Assembly (NCBI GenBank): GCA_001548435.1
Contig: AP017308.1
Coordinates: 1,001,030 to 1,065,029, forward strand
Direction of reading: 5' to 3'
Source of the DNA: Leptolyngbya sp. NIES-3755
GTDB lineage: Bacteria > Cyanobacteriota > Cyanobacteriia > Leptolyngbyales > Leptolyngbyaceae
Length of the DNA: 64,000 nucleotides
The notes below the pieces were generated by a model. That model saw only the letters and a program-made list of their open reading frames with translations. It was not told the DNA's origin and did not search any database. The position numbers were made by a program, and so were the translations under genes. Each line of letters begins with the position of its first letter. The stretch's first letter is position 1. This document shows positions 19,000 through 26,850 of this stretch, piece after piece.

Positions 19000-19853
19000 T
19001 TAATTCAGAGAATCAAACACAAATTGATCTCCCCTGCGAGTCACCTTAAGCGCAATTCGCACGGGAGCTTTTCGATCGCCTGTATCCGGATCAAAGCTAA
19101 TTTTACGACCCTGAAGAATATCGCTGTTCACGCTAAAGTCCCGATCGCTGAATCGATCGCGAATTTCATTCGGCTTAAAGTTTGGAGCTTGAAACACTGC
19201 CACCAATGCTTGCACTGCTTCATAAGACAAAGCCGCCTTATGGTTGACATCGCCTGCCCAGTAGGATTTCACTTCTTGTCGAAACGCGCTGGCTCCATCC
19301 TGCTCAAAAAACCAATCCGCAGCAACAATCAATTTGCCGTCTAGCTTATCGAATCCGATACGGTCGGCAAGCTTAGTCATTTCTCCTAAAATGCTGCTGT
19401 TGTAGAGCGTGTTTGAAGCCAAAATCAATTTACTGCCTGCGATTTGTCTGAGAACTTCGATCGATCGTCTGAACGTGGTGGAACTATTCGTTTGTCCATC
19501 TGCAAAAAGCGCGATCGCATCAACATCGTTCATTTCAGAGAGCGATCGAGCCGCATCAAAATTACTGTCAGCGAGGTTTTTCTCAGTAAAGTTGATATTG
19601 CCCGATCGCAGTAGATCTTTGAATTGTTCTGCAAGGTCTTGACTAAACTTTTCGTTGCTGTAAAAAATGCCAATCTTTCTTTCGTTTGAAACTTTTTGTC
19701 TGAACGCATTAAATAAAGCTCTCGCTTCATCTTCAGTTGTCGAAGTGGTGCGGAAGAACACTCTATTGATGTCGTTGCAATTGGCATCGTCTCTAATGTT
19801 GGTGACAGTGCTCGCTGCCGAAACGACAACAACATTGGCTTGACTATAAGTTC
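19000..19853 (-). pseudogene. 3' part of the kinase/periplasmic-binding-protein gene, cut off by an IS element
   Basis: This segment encodes the C-terminal 284 residues of a type I periplasmic binding protein domain (branched-chain amino acid receptor type): RVFFRTTSTTEDEA, KIGIFYSNEKFSQDLAEQFK, SKLILASNTLYNSS, AALSYEAVQALVAVF. It has no start of its own at the break. The first available ATG gives at most a 253-residue piece without a signal. Joining base 19853 to 20703 (removing the IS and one CTAG copy) restores a continuous frame with the kinase part at 20703-22326. The 5' end of the segment reads LGTYSQANVVVVSAASTVTN, the continuation of GHYTSAVTCAA on the other side. Confidence 0.9.
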
Positions 19854-19857
19854 CTAG

Positions 19858-20702
19858 AGGGTGTTATGCACTTTTGTTAAACTGGAGGCATGAGTAGAAA
19901 GCCTTATCCCACAGATGTCAGCGACGAAGAATGGGTATTTGTCGCACCATACTTAACATTGATGAGCGAAGATGCACCGCAGCGCGAACACAGTCTGAGA
20001 GAAGTGTTTAACGGTTTACGATACGTGGCGAGAAGCGGAGGAGCGTGGCGACTAATGCCGCATGACTTGCCGCCGTGGGCAGCGGTGTACCAACAAACGC
20101 AGCGGTGGATGAAAGCAGGGGTGTTTGAAACGATGGTACATGACCTGCGCGAATTGTTACGGCTTCTGTCTGGACGCAACGAGCAACCGAGTGCCGTGAT
20201 TCTAGATAGTCGCACCTTACAGTCTACGCTTGAGAGCGGACATCGAGCAGGGTACGACGGCGGGAAACGCAAGAAAGGCAGCAAAGTCCATATTGCGGTG
20301 GACACATTAGGGCAACTGTTAGCGTTGCACGTCACGCCTGCGAACGAGCAAGACCGTCACCAAGTCCAAGTTCTGGTTGAGCAAGTGCAACAAGTCACCG
20401 GAGACAACATAGAAGTGGCGTTTGTTGATCAAGCTTATACCGGAGAACCAGCGGCACAAGCGGCAGAACAGCAAGGAGTTCGATTGGAAGTCGTGAAACT
20501 GCCGGAAGCCAAGAAGGGCTTCGTGCTGCTTCCTCGTCGGTGGGTGGTCGAGCGTAGTTTTGGCTGGATGTCCCGGTTTCGGCGGTTAGTGCGAGATTAT
20601 GAGCGTCTAGCTGAAACTTTAGCAGGGTTTCACCTGGTCGCGTTTGCGATGTTGATGGTCAAACAGTTTGTTGAACTTCGCTTTCAAAGTTCATAACACC
20701 CT
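19858..20702 (+). mobile_element. IS5-family insertion sequence, complete, 845 bp
   Basis: The ends are perfect 11-bp inverted repeats, AGGGTGTTATG at 19858-19868 and CATAACACCCT at 20692-20702. They are flanked by CTAG at 19854-19857 and 20703-20706, a 4-bp target duplication fitting the YTAR preference of IS5-type elements (a 2-bp TA duplication cannot be excluded because CTAG is palindromic). It carries one transposase gene and nothing else. It sits inside the kinase fusion gene, opposite to it in orientation. Intact ends, intact transposase and a perfect duplication point to a recent insertion. Confidence 0.94.
19890..20696 (+). CDS. IS5-family DDE transposase
   Basis: A full-length 268-residue transposase. 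The N-terminal part is the DUF4096-like helix-turn-helix region (TDVSDEEWVFVAPYL, LREVFNGLRYVARSGGAWRL). The catalytic triad is visible as D in AVILDSRTLQS, D in EVAFVDQAYTG and E in RWVVERSFGWMSRF, followed by the usual Arg-rich end and a late membrane-like helix. The start has a strong GGAGG four bases upstream. The stop lies within the right inverted repeat. Nothing suggests inactivation, so it is presumed active. Confidence 0.95.
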   Translation: MSRKPYPTDVSDEEWVFVAPYLTLMSEDAPQREHSLREVFNGLRYVARSGGAWRLMPHDLPPWAAVYQQTQRWMKAGVFETMVHDLRELLRLLSGRNEQPSAVILDSRTLQSTLESGHRAGYDGGKRKKGSKVHIAVDTLGQLLALHVTPANEQDRHQVQVLVEQVQQVTGDNIEVAFVDQAYTGEPAAQAAEQQGVRLEVVKLPEAKKGFVLLPRRWVVERSFGWMSRFRRLVRDYERLAETLAGFHLVAFAMLMVKQFVELRFQSS

Positions 20703-22326
20703 CTAGTGCTGCACAAGTTACCGCGCTGGTGTAATGTCCGACGACAGCTAGAATTTTCCGTCCATCAATCCCGTTAACTAAGGATTGTGCGATCGCTTTT
20801 GCTTGTTCAGTGTTACCTCGATCGTTGGCGATCATGACTTCAAGATTGAGCTTGCGTTGGACGGCTCGATCTTGCATTTGTGCGACTCCAAAGAGAATCT
20901 GACGGCTGACATCGGTATCCTCTAGATTCAGCGGAGTAGCAACTGCGATCGTATAAAGCGGTGTTTTCTCTGCAATGCTGCGTCTACGCGATTCGGCATT
21001 GTTACGGTAAATCAGGATTTCCGGATCTTTAAAGGCTTGAAGGGCTTGTGCTCGTTCATCAGCGGAAAGCTTATCTCTCTGCTGTCCAAAGACATTGCGA
21101 ATTTGATCAAAGACCTTCACTGCTCCAGCAAAATCACCTTGTCTCAGTTGATTGACTCCTTCTTCTTTGCGGCTCTGAAAATCTAACCGCAGTTGGGAAA
21201 TGCGATCGTCGTCAATTTTGTCGAGTTGTCCGTAGCTAATTAATCGGTCAGTCGGAATCAGTGAAATTGGTGCAGTTTCAGGGCTTTGTGAGCCGACCGG
21301 AATCATTGAAGGTCGGAAAAAACTGAGTACGATCGCAATCATTACTGCAATGAGTCCGAGTGCAATCCACTTAGAATACTTTGGGAATTTCCATTGCTTG
21401 GGTGGCAGTGGGATTACAGGAGGAATCGTTGTTGATCCTGTTGGTGCAGTACTTTGAGTAGGTTGAAGTTCTGCGAGAATCGCTTTTGGGGTGGGGCGCT
21501 GTTGGGGATTATCGTTTAAACAGCGATCGAGCAAATTCCGAAACCGATCCGAAGGTGTGAAATCGAGCATTGTGTCCCAATACGGCGCATCCAAATAATC
21601 TGGACGAGTTCCGGTGAGAAGATGTAATAGAGTTCGTCCCAGAGCATAAACATCGGATTGCGGTACTGCTTTGCCGATGAGTTGTTCTGGAGCCGTATAG
21701 CCAAGAGAACGCCATTGAGTGACTGAATGTCCATTAATCACTGTTTCGGTGAGTTCTCTAGCAGTTCCAAAGTCGATTAAGACGAGTCTGCCGCTGGGTT
21801 GACGAATGATATTTGAGGGTTTGATATCGCGGTGAAAGAACTGTCTTTGATGGACATAATCTAAAACTCTGGCAATTTGAGCAAACCAATCGATCGCCAT
21901 TGTTTCAGTCGTCAATCGCTGACCTCGATCGAGCCAATCTTCGAGATTTTCACCTTCAATCCATTGCATCACTAAGCAAGGAAGCTCTCGGTGGGTTGGA
22001 TGGGTAATGGCGATCGAAAACGCATCTTCAAGTCTTGGAATGCTTGGGTGCTTTAGTTCTGATAACACTCTACGTTCTTGTCCAAAGGCTTCTCGGAGCT
22101 TGGGATTCGTTTGACATTTCAGAGTTTTGAGAACTTTCCGCTTGCCGCCTTCTTCGAGATCTGAGACTTCAAACACTTCGGTGTAAGGATGTTCATGTTC
22201 CCCCAACAGCGATCGCAGAATTCGATAACGATCGTGAATGACCAGCGGAGTTTGACAAGCTTGGCAGTAATTTGTCGAAGCTTGATTGTGTCGCTGGAGG
22301 CACCAGGGATTGATGCAATAACTCAT
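20659..22326 (-). CDS. 5' part of the kinase/periplasmic-binding-protein gene: membrane Ser/Thr kinase truncated by an IS
   Basis: The first 542 residues are native and the last 13 come from the IS (ending ESEVQQTV, stop at 20659). Order: a four-Cys zinc-ribbon-like start (C4, C9, C21, C24), a Hanks kinase at about 30-290 with HRDIKPSN (Asp167) and DFGTARE, a Pro-rich linker, a membrane segment near 317-338 (WIALGLIAVMIAIVLSFF), and the start of an extracytoplasmic ligand-binding domain (PLYTIAVATPLNLEDTDVS). With the fragment at 19000-19853 the intact protein would have 825 residues. As it stands, the kinase could still be made and anchored, but without its full receptor domain. Confidence 0.9.
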   Translation of the reverse strand: MSYCINPWCLQRHNQASTNYCQACQTPLVIHDRYRILRSLLGEHEHPYTEVFEVSDLEEGGKRKVLKTLKCQTNPKLREAFGQERRVLSELKHPSIPRLEDAFSIAITHPTHRELPCLVMQWIEGENLEDWLDRGQRLTTETMAIDWFAQIARVLDYVHQRQFFHRDIKPSNIIRQPSGRLVLIDFGTARELTETVINGHSVTQWRSLGYTAPEQLIGKAVPQSDVYALGRTLLHLLTGTRPDYLDAPYWDTMLDFTPSDRFRNLLDRCLNDNPQQRPTPKAILAELQPTQSTAPTGSTTIPPVIPLPPKQWKFPKYSKWIALGLIAVMIAIVLSFFRPSMIPVGSQSPETAPISLIPTDRLISYGQLDKIDDDRISQLRLDFQSRKEEGVNQLRQGDFAGAVKVFDQIRNVFGQQRDKLSADERAQALQAFKDPEILIYRNNAESRRRSIAEKTPLYTIAVATPLNLEDTDVSRQILFGVAQMQDRAVQRKLNLEVMIANDRGNTEQAKAIAQSLVNGIDGRKILAVVGHYTSAVTCAALEGVMNFESEVQQTV

Positions 22327-22378
22327 AAGGTTCAGGCGGGGCGGCGTTAGTTCTCAGTTTGGCATAAAGCGATCGAGC

Positions 22379-23626
22379 TTAGGAAGTTGTCTTCAAATGT
22401 CTTCGTACCACTTCTAATATCATCGGTTGAAGCGTGTATAAAACGTCATATCCTTCGATCACTTTCTCAATCAGCGATCGTCGTCCTAAGCGATCGAGTC
22501 CTTCGATCAAATCACCTTGTCCTTTCAGTTCATCTTGTAATTCTCGCTGTGATAGTGGTTCTGATCGTGCTAATAGTTTCAAAATTAATCGATCGAATTC
22601 GGGAAGCGTTTGAATTTGTTGTATTAGAGCTTGTTGAATCAATCTTGAAACATAGATGCCTGGATTTTCTAAAAATTGATGCACTTGACCTTGAAATAAG
22701 TCTCGGACGATCGGACAGACGAGCTTGAGTGCGAGCGGATTTCCGCTATATCGATCGACCACTTGCTTTTTGTCTTCAGGTCTAAATTTCAGTTGTCCAT
22801 CTGCCAAAATTTTGCAGCCTGATTCTGGATCAAGACCAATCAAGACTTGCGAAATCGCCTGTTCGCGCATTAATGCCGTAAACTCTGGTGGACGTTCGCG
22901 AGTGGTGACGAGAATGCAACTCTGATGTTGAGTCTGTCCTAAGTCTTGCAAGGTGCGAATTAGATGTTGATAATTGACGCGATCGCTTTGATCTGGATTG
23001 ACTTCATCAAGCACAATGAGCATTCTCGAATTCGCTAAATCTTGTCTCAAAACTTGAGTCAGTCTGGTTAAATCATTCGGCAACGATCGAGGAGTTTCAG
23101 ACAATGTGTGCAGTAGATTGAGCAGCAATTGTTCGATCGGTAAACGATGATCAAATTGCAGCCAAATTCGTCGCTCGAATAATGATTTCGCTTGCTCGAC
23201 TAACTTCACAGCGATCGCGGTTTTTCCGATTCCAACTGCGCCGTATAAAATCACGAATTGATATTTGAGCAACAGATTTGTTAATTGGATCAGTTCATCA
23301 CTACGACCATAAAAGTTTTGAATCAATGGCATCAAACTCAGATCATCACGAGAAATTCTGAGTTCAGGAAATTCAGCGATCGTTTTCCAATCGAGATCCA
23401 GCACATCACAGTAAATCTGAAAAGTGCGGCGATGAATTGGGCGACTGGCATATACAAACCGCTTCCAAGTCGTTTCTGACACGCCTTTAGCAAACTGATC
23501 ACGCGAACCTCCAAGACGGTGACTCGCGGCAATCAGCGCCCGTTCATCGGTCATATTCCAGTTCCGGGCTTCAATGACCTGTTTAATTTGTTGTTTTCCG
23601 GTTGCCGAAGCTCTTAATCCGACCAT
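22379..23626 (-). CDS. NB-ARC ATPase with an N-terminal vMap-like domain
   Basis: A 415-residue STAND-type protein. Residues 1-95 (MVGLRASATGKQQIKQVIEA, then SETTWKRFVYASRPIHRRTFQIYC) match the helix-turn-helix-like domain found at the front of many cyanobacterial NTPases. The NB-ARC core has P-loop YGAVGIGKTAIA, Walker B MLIVLDEVN, a LVTTRERP sensor and the GNPLALKL motif. A winged-helix region follows (PLSQRELQDELKG) and there are no C-terminal repeats, so the usual sensor part is missing. An upstream in-frame start at 23695 would run into the regulatory repeats. It is divergent from the gene at 23813. STAND ATPases act as switches in signalling or conflict; the role here is unknown. Confidence 0.88.
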   Translation of the reverse strand: MVGLRASATGKQQIKQVIEARNWNMTDERALIAASHRLGGSRDQFAKGVSETTWKRFVYASRPIHRRTFQIYCDVLDLDWKTIAEFPELRISRDDLSLMPLIQNFYGRSDELIQLTNLLLKYQFVILYGAVGIGKTAIAVKLVEQAKSLFERRIWLQFDHRLPIEQLLLNLLHTLSETPRSLPNDLTRLTQVLRQDLANSRMLIVLDEVNPDQSDRVNYQHLIRTLQDLGQTQHQSCILVTTRERPPEFTALMREQAISQVLIGLDPESGCKILADGQLKFRPEDKKQVVDRYSGNPLALKLVCPIVRDLFQGQVHQFLENPGIYVSRLIQQALIQQIQTLPEFDRLILKLLARSEPLSQRELQDELKGQGDLIEGLDRLGRRSLIEKVIEGYDVLYTLQPMILEVVRRHLKTTS

Positions 23627-23643
23627 GATGACGAACCACCAAT

Positions 23644-23756
23644 TTGGGTCTATTTTACACTGACCCAAAAGTGACCCAATTGCAGAAACCCGCAAAATAT
23701 CAGGATTTGAACGATCGAGAAACTGACCCTAATTCTGGATCTAGTAAGACCCTAAA
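23644..23756. promoter_or_regulatory. Cluster of GACCC-type repeats between divergent genes
   Basis: TTGGGTC at 23644-23650 faces TGACCCAA at 23661-23668 and 23672-23679, the latter two spaced 11 bp apart on one helix face. TGACCCTAA follows at 23724-23732 and a partial copy (AGACCCTAA) at 23748-23756. The cluster lies in the 186-bp gap between the NB-ARC gene and the divergent gene at 23813, so it may be a shared operator. The binding factor is unknown. Confidence 0.4.
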
Positions 23757-23812
23757 TTCATTCACTAAGATGCTGCTCAAAGGCTACAAAAGGCTACAAG
23801 TGGGAAACGAAC

Positions 23813-25126
23813 ATGAGCGCATCCAATTACTGGACTCTATTCCGTTTGAGTGCTTCAGGTCGGGCAATTCCAAAACCCATGCTGTCTGCAAAATCTTTTT
23901 TTCAACAGCAATTTTCTGAAGCTCAAGACACTCGATCGATTCAAATTCGACTGTTTAATCTGAGCCAAAGTTCCGATCAAACCACTGCACAACTCGCGTT
24001 ACTGTGTTTGCGTTGCTATATTTCCTATCAGATTGTTTCTACTTGTCTGCGATTGGTGGAACGATTTGGCGATCGCTACTCGTTCAATTTGACGGATATT
24101 CTCCCCTTTGTTCTGGATGATCAAGGACGAACCGAATTTAGAAAAACGCTGTCTTTTGAAATTCTCCGAACGTTCCAACCCGACAAAGGTAGCTTATCGA
24201 CGTGGACGGCTCGATTTGTCCAACAGCGTCCAGATTTAACCCGCTTTTTTGCTCAACAAGGACTACTTTTGGTGAGTAATTGGGCGCTGTTGAATGACAC
24301 AAGCGAAAAGCAACTCTGTCGAATTTTGAGCGAGGTTTATTTACTGTCACCACGAGAAATCGATCGAGCGATCGCGCTTCTAAATGCGTATCATTCGGTG
24401 TATCGAAATGATCCCAGTCGTGCCGGTCGCTGTATTCCACCGTCGATCGCTCAATTGCAAAAAATCGCTCAGCATCTCAGTTCCTCTGATTCACCCGATG
24501 TTTTAATGTCGCGCCTGAATCGGTTAGGAAACTATGTTCGTCAATATCGCGTTTGGTGCAGACGAGGAGCCGCTTTGACTTGTCCGATCGATTCCGTGAT
24601 GCTTCAACCCGTCGAGATCGAGAAACAAGTCTGCCCACTCGAAACTCGATTCCTCCGTCGCTATCGTCAAGCTTTAATTACCGAGCTAGATCGAGCAATT
24701 ATCAATGTCCTGACGGCTCGAATGCAGAAAGTATCTTCTCAAGACTTTTTACTATCGCTGCATGCCTTGTACTGTGGAAAGCAGACGATGAGAGCGATCG
24801 CGGTTCAGCTTGGTTTACCAGGTCAGTATCGTGTCGTGCGATTGGTGCAATTAGCGAAACTACGATCGACGATTCAAGCCGAATTAATCGATCGCTTAAA
24901 ACCCAGACTGGCTCCATTTCTGCCTGTCGCTTCGATTGATCTCGATCGAATTTTGCAAGACGAACTCGAACCGTTGTTCAATCTAGATGCACAGTACTTG
25001 CAAACTCCGATCGCTTATCGATCGTCCGAATCGCGGAGTTTGTTCACATTGCGAATGGAGCATTGTGTCGAAAAGCTCTTTACTGAGAGAAGAACCCTGC
25101 AAGCAACAATGGCACAAGCAGGATAG
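23813..25126 (+). CDS. Sigma-factor-like conserved cyanobacterial protein
   Basis: A 437-residue, largely helical, basic protein. The middle (LVERFGDRYSFNLTDILPFV; FQPDKGSLSTWTARFVQQRP) resembles a region of diverged sigma-70-like proteins seen in cyanobacterial gene neighbourhoods. The C-terminal half has a possible helix-turn-helix (CGKQTMRAIAVQLGLPGQYR) followed by a basic helix. I cannot confirm region 2 or 4 of a true sigma factor by eye, so the name is tentative. It is divergent from the NB-ARC gene across the GACCC repeats, which suggests linked control. Its last 16 codons are overlapped in antisense by the small ORF at 25080-25190. Confidence 0.6.
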   Translation: MSASNYWTLFRLSASGRAIPKPMLSAKSFFQQQFSEAQDTRSIQIRLFNLSQSSDQTTAQLALLCLRCYISYQIVSTCLRLVERFGDRYSFNLTDILPFVLDDQGRTEFRKTLSFEILRTFQPDKGSLSTWTARFVQQRPDLTRFFAQQGLLLVSNWALLNDTSEKQLCRILSEVYLLSPREIDRAIALLNAYHSVYRNDPSRAGRCIPPSIAQLQKIAQHLSSSDSPDVLMSRLNRLGNYVRQYRVWCRRGAALTCPIDSVMLQPVEIEKQVCPLETRFLRRYRQALITELDRAIINVLTARMQKVSSQDFLLSLHALYCGKQTMRAIAVQLGLPGQYRVVRLVQLAKLRSTIQAELIDRLKPRLAPFLPVASIDLDRILQDELEPLFNLDAQYLQTPIAYRSSESRSLFTLRMEHCVEKLFTERRTLQATMAQAG

Positions 25127-25190
25127 CGATCGCCACTACCAACAAAGTTCCAGCATCGACATCAATCACGTTTTTCGGTTTGTTGTTCAT
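25080..25190 (-). CDS. Candidate small single-pass membrane protein, 36 residues
   Basis: The ATG at 25190 opens a 36-codon frame ending in TAA at 25080. The product starts MNNKPKNVIDVDAGTLL and continues VVAIAILLVPLLLAGFFSQ, a short polar N-terminus followed by one clean transmembrane helix. That pattern is typical of small thylakoid subunits. I recognise no named subunit. It lies in the gap between the genes at 23813 and 25221, on the opposite strand, and overlaps the end of the former by 47 bp. No good ribosome-binding site precedes it. It may be real or a chance hydrophobic frame. Confidence 0.5.
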   Translation of the reverse strand: MNNKPKNVIDVDAGTLLVVAIAILLVPLLLAGFFSQ

Positions 25191-25220
25191 AATCGTATGT
25201 AGTGTGCTGATGGTAATTTT

Positions 25221-26195
25221 ATGCCCCCGAAACTGATCATCCAACTCGGTCGCTTTGTTTGGACAACAATGTGGAAAATGATGATGTCCAATTTAGCTCC
25301 GCGTGATGCGTCTGGTGCTTATCTTCGCCCAGAGAGTCAGTTTCGGGATCGCATTGGATCAAAATCTTATCCTGCGGCTTCGGGGCGTTACAAATTGTTC
25401 GTAGGAATGAGTTGTCCTTGGGCACATCGAACGCTGATTACACGAGCATTAAAAGGATTGGAAAGTTCGATCAACCTCTCGATCGTGTCTCCCTCTCCCG
25501 AAAATGGCGGATGGATTCTCGACAAACCCGAATTCGGCTGTACCACTTTGGCAGAACTCTATCGATTAGCAAAACCAGGATATAAAGGTCGATCGACGGT
25601 TCCAGTGCTTTGGGACTGTGCGACAAATACGATCGTCAATAATGAAAGTTCAGAAATTATCGTAATGCTGAACGCTAAATTGAATGAATTTGCAGCACAT
25701 CCAGAAATCGATTTGTATCCAGATTATTTACGCGATGAGATCGATAATTGGAATCTGAGAACTTATAACTCTGTCAATAATGGCGTTTATCGCTGTGGAT
25801 TTGCTCAAACTCAGGAAGCGTATGAAGCTGCTTGCAATGAATTGTTTTCGATGTTAGATACGATCGACAAAACGCTAGAAAAGAATCGTTACCTTTGCGG
25901 TGATACGCTAACCCTTGCTGATATTCGATTATTCACAACGCTATTCCGCTTTGATGCTGCTTACTATGGAATCTTCAAATGCAGTCGTCATCGCATTCAA
26001 GACTATGCAAATTTAGGTGCTTATGTGCGTGATATTTACCAGCTTCCCGGTGTTGCTCAAACTTGTGATTTGCAAGCGGTAAAACGAGATTATTACGGCA
26101 ATCTATTTCCACTAAATCCGGGTGGAATTATCCCGATCGATAACGATCCCCAAAACTTACTTGCACCCCACAATCGAGATCGAATTTACGCTTGA
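25221..26195 (+). CDS. Glutathionyl-hydroquinone reductase (Xi-class glutathione transferase)
   Basis: A 324-residue Xi-class GST. These enzymes remove glutathione from glutathionyl-hydroquinones using a catalytic Cys. The active-site motif is SCPWAHRTLITRAL. The thioredoxin-like domain ends at TVPVLWDCATNTIVNNESSEI, where the NNES glutathione-binding turn is clear. The helical domain carries LCGDTLTLADIRLFTTLFRFD. The length is normal for the class. The last 10 bp overlap the convergent DUF99 gene. No operon partner is apparent on this strand. Confidence 0.93.
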   Translation: MPPKLIIQLGRFVWTTMWKMMMSNLAPRDASGAYLRPESQFRDRIGSKSYPAASGRYKLFVGMSCPWAHRTLITRALKGLESSINLSIVSPSPENGGWILDKPEFGCTTLAELYRLAKPGYKGRSTVPVLWDCATNTIVNNESSEIIVMLNAKLNEFAAHPEIDLYPDYLRDEIDNWNLRTYNSVNNGVYRCGFAQTQEAYEAACNELFSMLDTIDKTLEKNRYLCGDTLTLADIRLFTTLFRFDAAYYGIFKCSRHRIQDYANLGAYVRDIYQLPGVAQTCDLQAVKRDYYGNLFPLNPGGIIPIDNDPQNLLAPHNRDRIYA

Positions 26196-26770
26196 CGACC
26201 ACTTTCCCCATTCATCACCGCCGACGCAATCAAATGCGCCAATCTCAGCGCTTCAGGAACATGACCTCGATCGGTTAATCGTGTCAATACTCGCGCAGTT
26301 GTTTCTGGACTCGCTCCATGCACTTGAAACACAAACGGCGGTGATTGATGAATTTCTCCAGCCTTCGCAATCACAGCCAATCGACGTTCCGGTTCTGGTA
26401 ATCGTCTGAGCGCAAATTCGACTTTTTCGAGCTTTGGGTAGCGGCGCATCACACTCACACAGGGACGCTCGATCGCATCAGATAATGCAGGCAAATCCAC
26501 CACATTAAAGCCACCCAGTGAAATGCCATCGAGTAACACAATGTGAGCTTGAGGTAGAAATTTACTATTTAACAGAATGTTCGCGATCGTCTCTGTCGCA
26601 TCCCAGCCATCCGGTTCGATCTGCCCCCATAACATGCCTTCAAATCGAGTACCCGCACAGACAATTCCAGCGATCGACACTGGCTTGCCCGACTTCCGAA
26701 TAAACGGAGCATCATCAAACCCGATCGCTCGAATTAATCGACGTTGTTCTAACAGTGCTTCTAGCTCCAT
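26186..26770 (-). CDS. DUF99 family protein
   Basis: A 194-residue DUF99 protein, a family with an endonuclease V-like fold that is commoner in archaea. Visible blocks are RAIGFDDAPF with conserved acidic residues, SIAGIVCAGTRFEGMLWG, the DATETIANILLNSKF helix, IVLLDGISLGGFNVVD, and RPCVSVMRRYPKLE. The nuclease function is inferred from fold only; substrate is unknown. The start at 26770 leaves an 80-bp divergent gap to the porin gene. Its stop overlaps the GST gene end by 10 bp. Confidence 0.87.
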   Translation of the reverse strand: MELEALLEQRRLIRAIGFDDAPFIRKSGKPVSIAGIVCAGTRFEGMLWGQIEPDGWDATETIANILLNSKFLPQAHIVLLDGISLGGFNVVDLPALSDAIERPCVSVMRRYPKLEKVEFALRRLPEPERRLAVIAKAGEIHQSPPFVFQVHGASPETTARVLTRLTDRGHVPEALRLAHLIASAVMNGESGRQA

Positions 26771-26850
26771 TGCGATCTATTTCAGCCTGGTTAAAGGATT
26801 CCGCCTTCATCGGTATCATACACAACAGGCAGATTTTGACATCAATCAGA

